Assembly: GCF_006494775.1 (NCBI RefSeq)
Contig: NZ_CP041146.1
Location: forward strand, 3,410,001 to 3,474,000
DNA from: Nocardioides humi
GTDB lineage: Bacteria > Actinomycetota > Actinomycetes > Propionibacteriales > Nocardioidaceae
DNA: 64,000 bases
Direction of reading: 5' to 3'
In this document: positions 63,717 through 64,000 of the stretch, one piece after another
Layout of the letters: each line of letters starts with the position of its first letter
How positions within the stretch are numbered: the first letter of the stretch is position 1
The notes under the pieces: model-generated
Databases searched by the model: none
Told to the model about the DNA's origin: nothing
The model's input: the letters and a program-made list of their open reading frames with translations, nothing else
Made by a program: the position numbers and the translations under genes

Positions 63717-64000
63717 TCACCGGACGAAGCTGTTGTCGTGCTCCAGGGAGAGCCGGGCCCGGACGCTGAGCAGCGTCTCGATGATGTGGGCCTCGCGGCC
63801 GTCGGTCAGCCGGCTGATCGGGACGGCGACGCTGATGCCGTCGACGGCGGGCCGGGAGAACGGCAGCGCGACCCCGAAGCAGCGCACGCCGATGCACGAC
63901 TCGTCGCTCTCGGAGGCGTACCCGAGGCGCTCGGCGTCGTCGATGACCGCCAGCACGGCGTCGCGATCGGTCAGCGTGTGGGTGGTGATCGGGTCGATGT
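63717..64000 (-). CDS. IclR-family transcriptional regulator, C-terminal part
   Basis: The - strand is open from the window edge to a stop at 63717 and gives about 93 residues of the IclR effector domain: THTLTDRDAVLAVIDDAERL, GYASESDESCIGVRCFGVAL and ISVAVPISRL. The DNA-binding N terminus lies beyond the window. The ligand is not predictable. Confidence 0.85.
   Translation of the reverse strand, partial: IDPITTHTLTDRDAVLAVIDDAERLGYASESDESCIGVRCFGVALPFSRPAVDGISVAVPISRLTDGREAHIIETLLSVRARLSLEHDNSFVR

Overview
The window is very GC-rich DNA with long coding runs on both strands, chains of genes that overlap by 4 bp (ATGA/GTGA), an IdeR/DmdR-type iron box, a DUF222-HNH (13E12-like) gene and a uroporphyrinogen-III-synthase/winged-helix regulator of the NnaR type. 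Together these indicate an actinobacterium, most like Nocardioides or a relative (genus is inference).

Region 1 (1-27.4 kb) is one siderophore operon of 16 genes on the + strand, headed by an iron box at 140-158. It holds 2,3-dihydroxybenzoate synthesis and activation (dhbB, dhbA, dhbC, dhbE, a stand-alone aryl carrier protein), an L-ornithine N5-hydroxylase, three NRPS genes, an MbtH protein, an MFS exporter, a siderophore-interacting reductase and a complete ABC importer (binding protein, ATPase, two FecCD permeases). The last NRPS adenylation domain reads as (hydroxy)ornithine. Two modules of the second NRPS lack an adenylation domain. The product should be a mixed catecholate-hydroxamate siderophore.

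Region 2 (27.4-36.5 kb) is the most novel part: a self-contained YcaO (azole/azoline RiPP) locus built around a metal importer. The - strand arm carries a SagB-type FMN dehydrogenase, an ABC ATPase and two FecCD permeases. The + strand arm carries a binding protein, a 39-aa Ser/Thr/His precursor candidate without cysteine, a hairpin, a cyclodehydratase C protein, an S15/CocE-like hydrolase, a YcaO protein and an MFS exporter. FUR-family (Zur/Fur-like) boxes lie at the divergent promoter and directly before the precursor. I propose a ribosomally made metallophore under metal control.

Region 3 (36.5-51.6 kb) is nitrate assimilation: narK, gdhA, nitrate reductase, a flavoprotein subunit, a fused nirBD, nnaR and a sirohydrochlorin chelatase. 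A DUF222-HNH gene and a membrane glycosyltransferase are interspersed. A shared motif GTGAG-N2-CGTGAG-N6-KTSAC precedes narK, the nitrate reductase, the flavoprotein gene and, 13 kb away, a globin gene, and probably marks the NnaR regulon. The flavoprotein gene carries a 162-bp palindromic in-frame insertion.

Region 4 (51.6-64 kb) holds a DUF3352 protein, a solute:sodium symporter with its small partner, and a LytS/LytTR two-component pair split by an IS110-family element (with a possible bridge-RNA region). It also holds the globin, a methyltransferase, a VapBC toxin-antitoxin pair, a degenerate Fic-like protein, a repeat array, a secreted cupredoxin/PKD protein and a partial IclR regulator.

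Caution: seven conserved genes or domains are interrupted by apparent one-base losses, every one in a C or G run. Sequencing error is the simplest explanation, so I annotate these as single genes.
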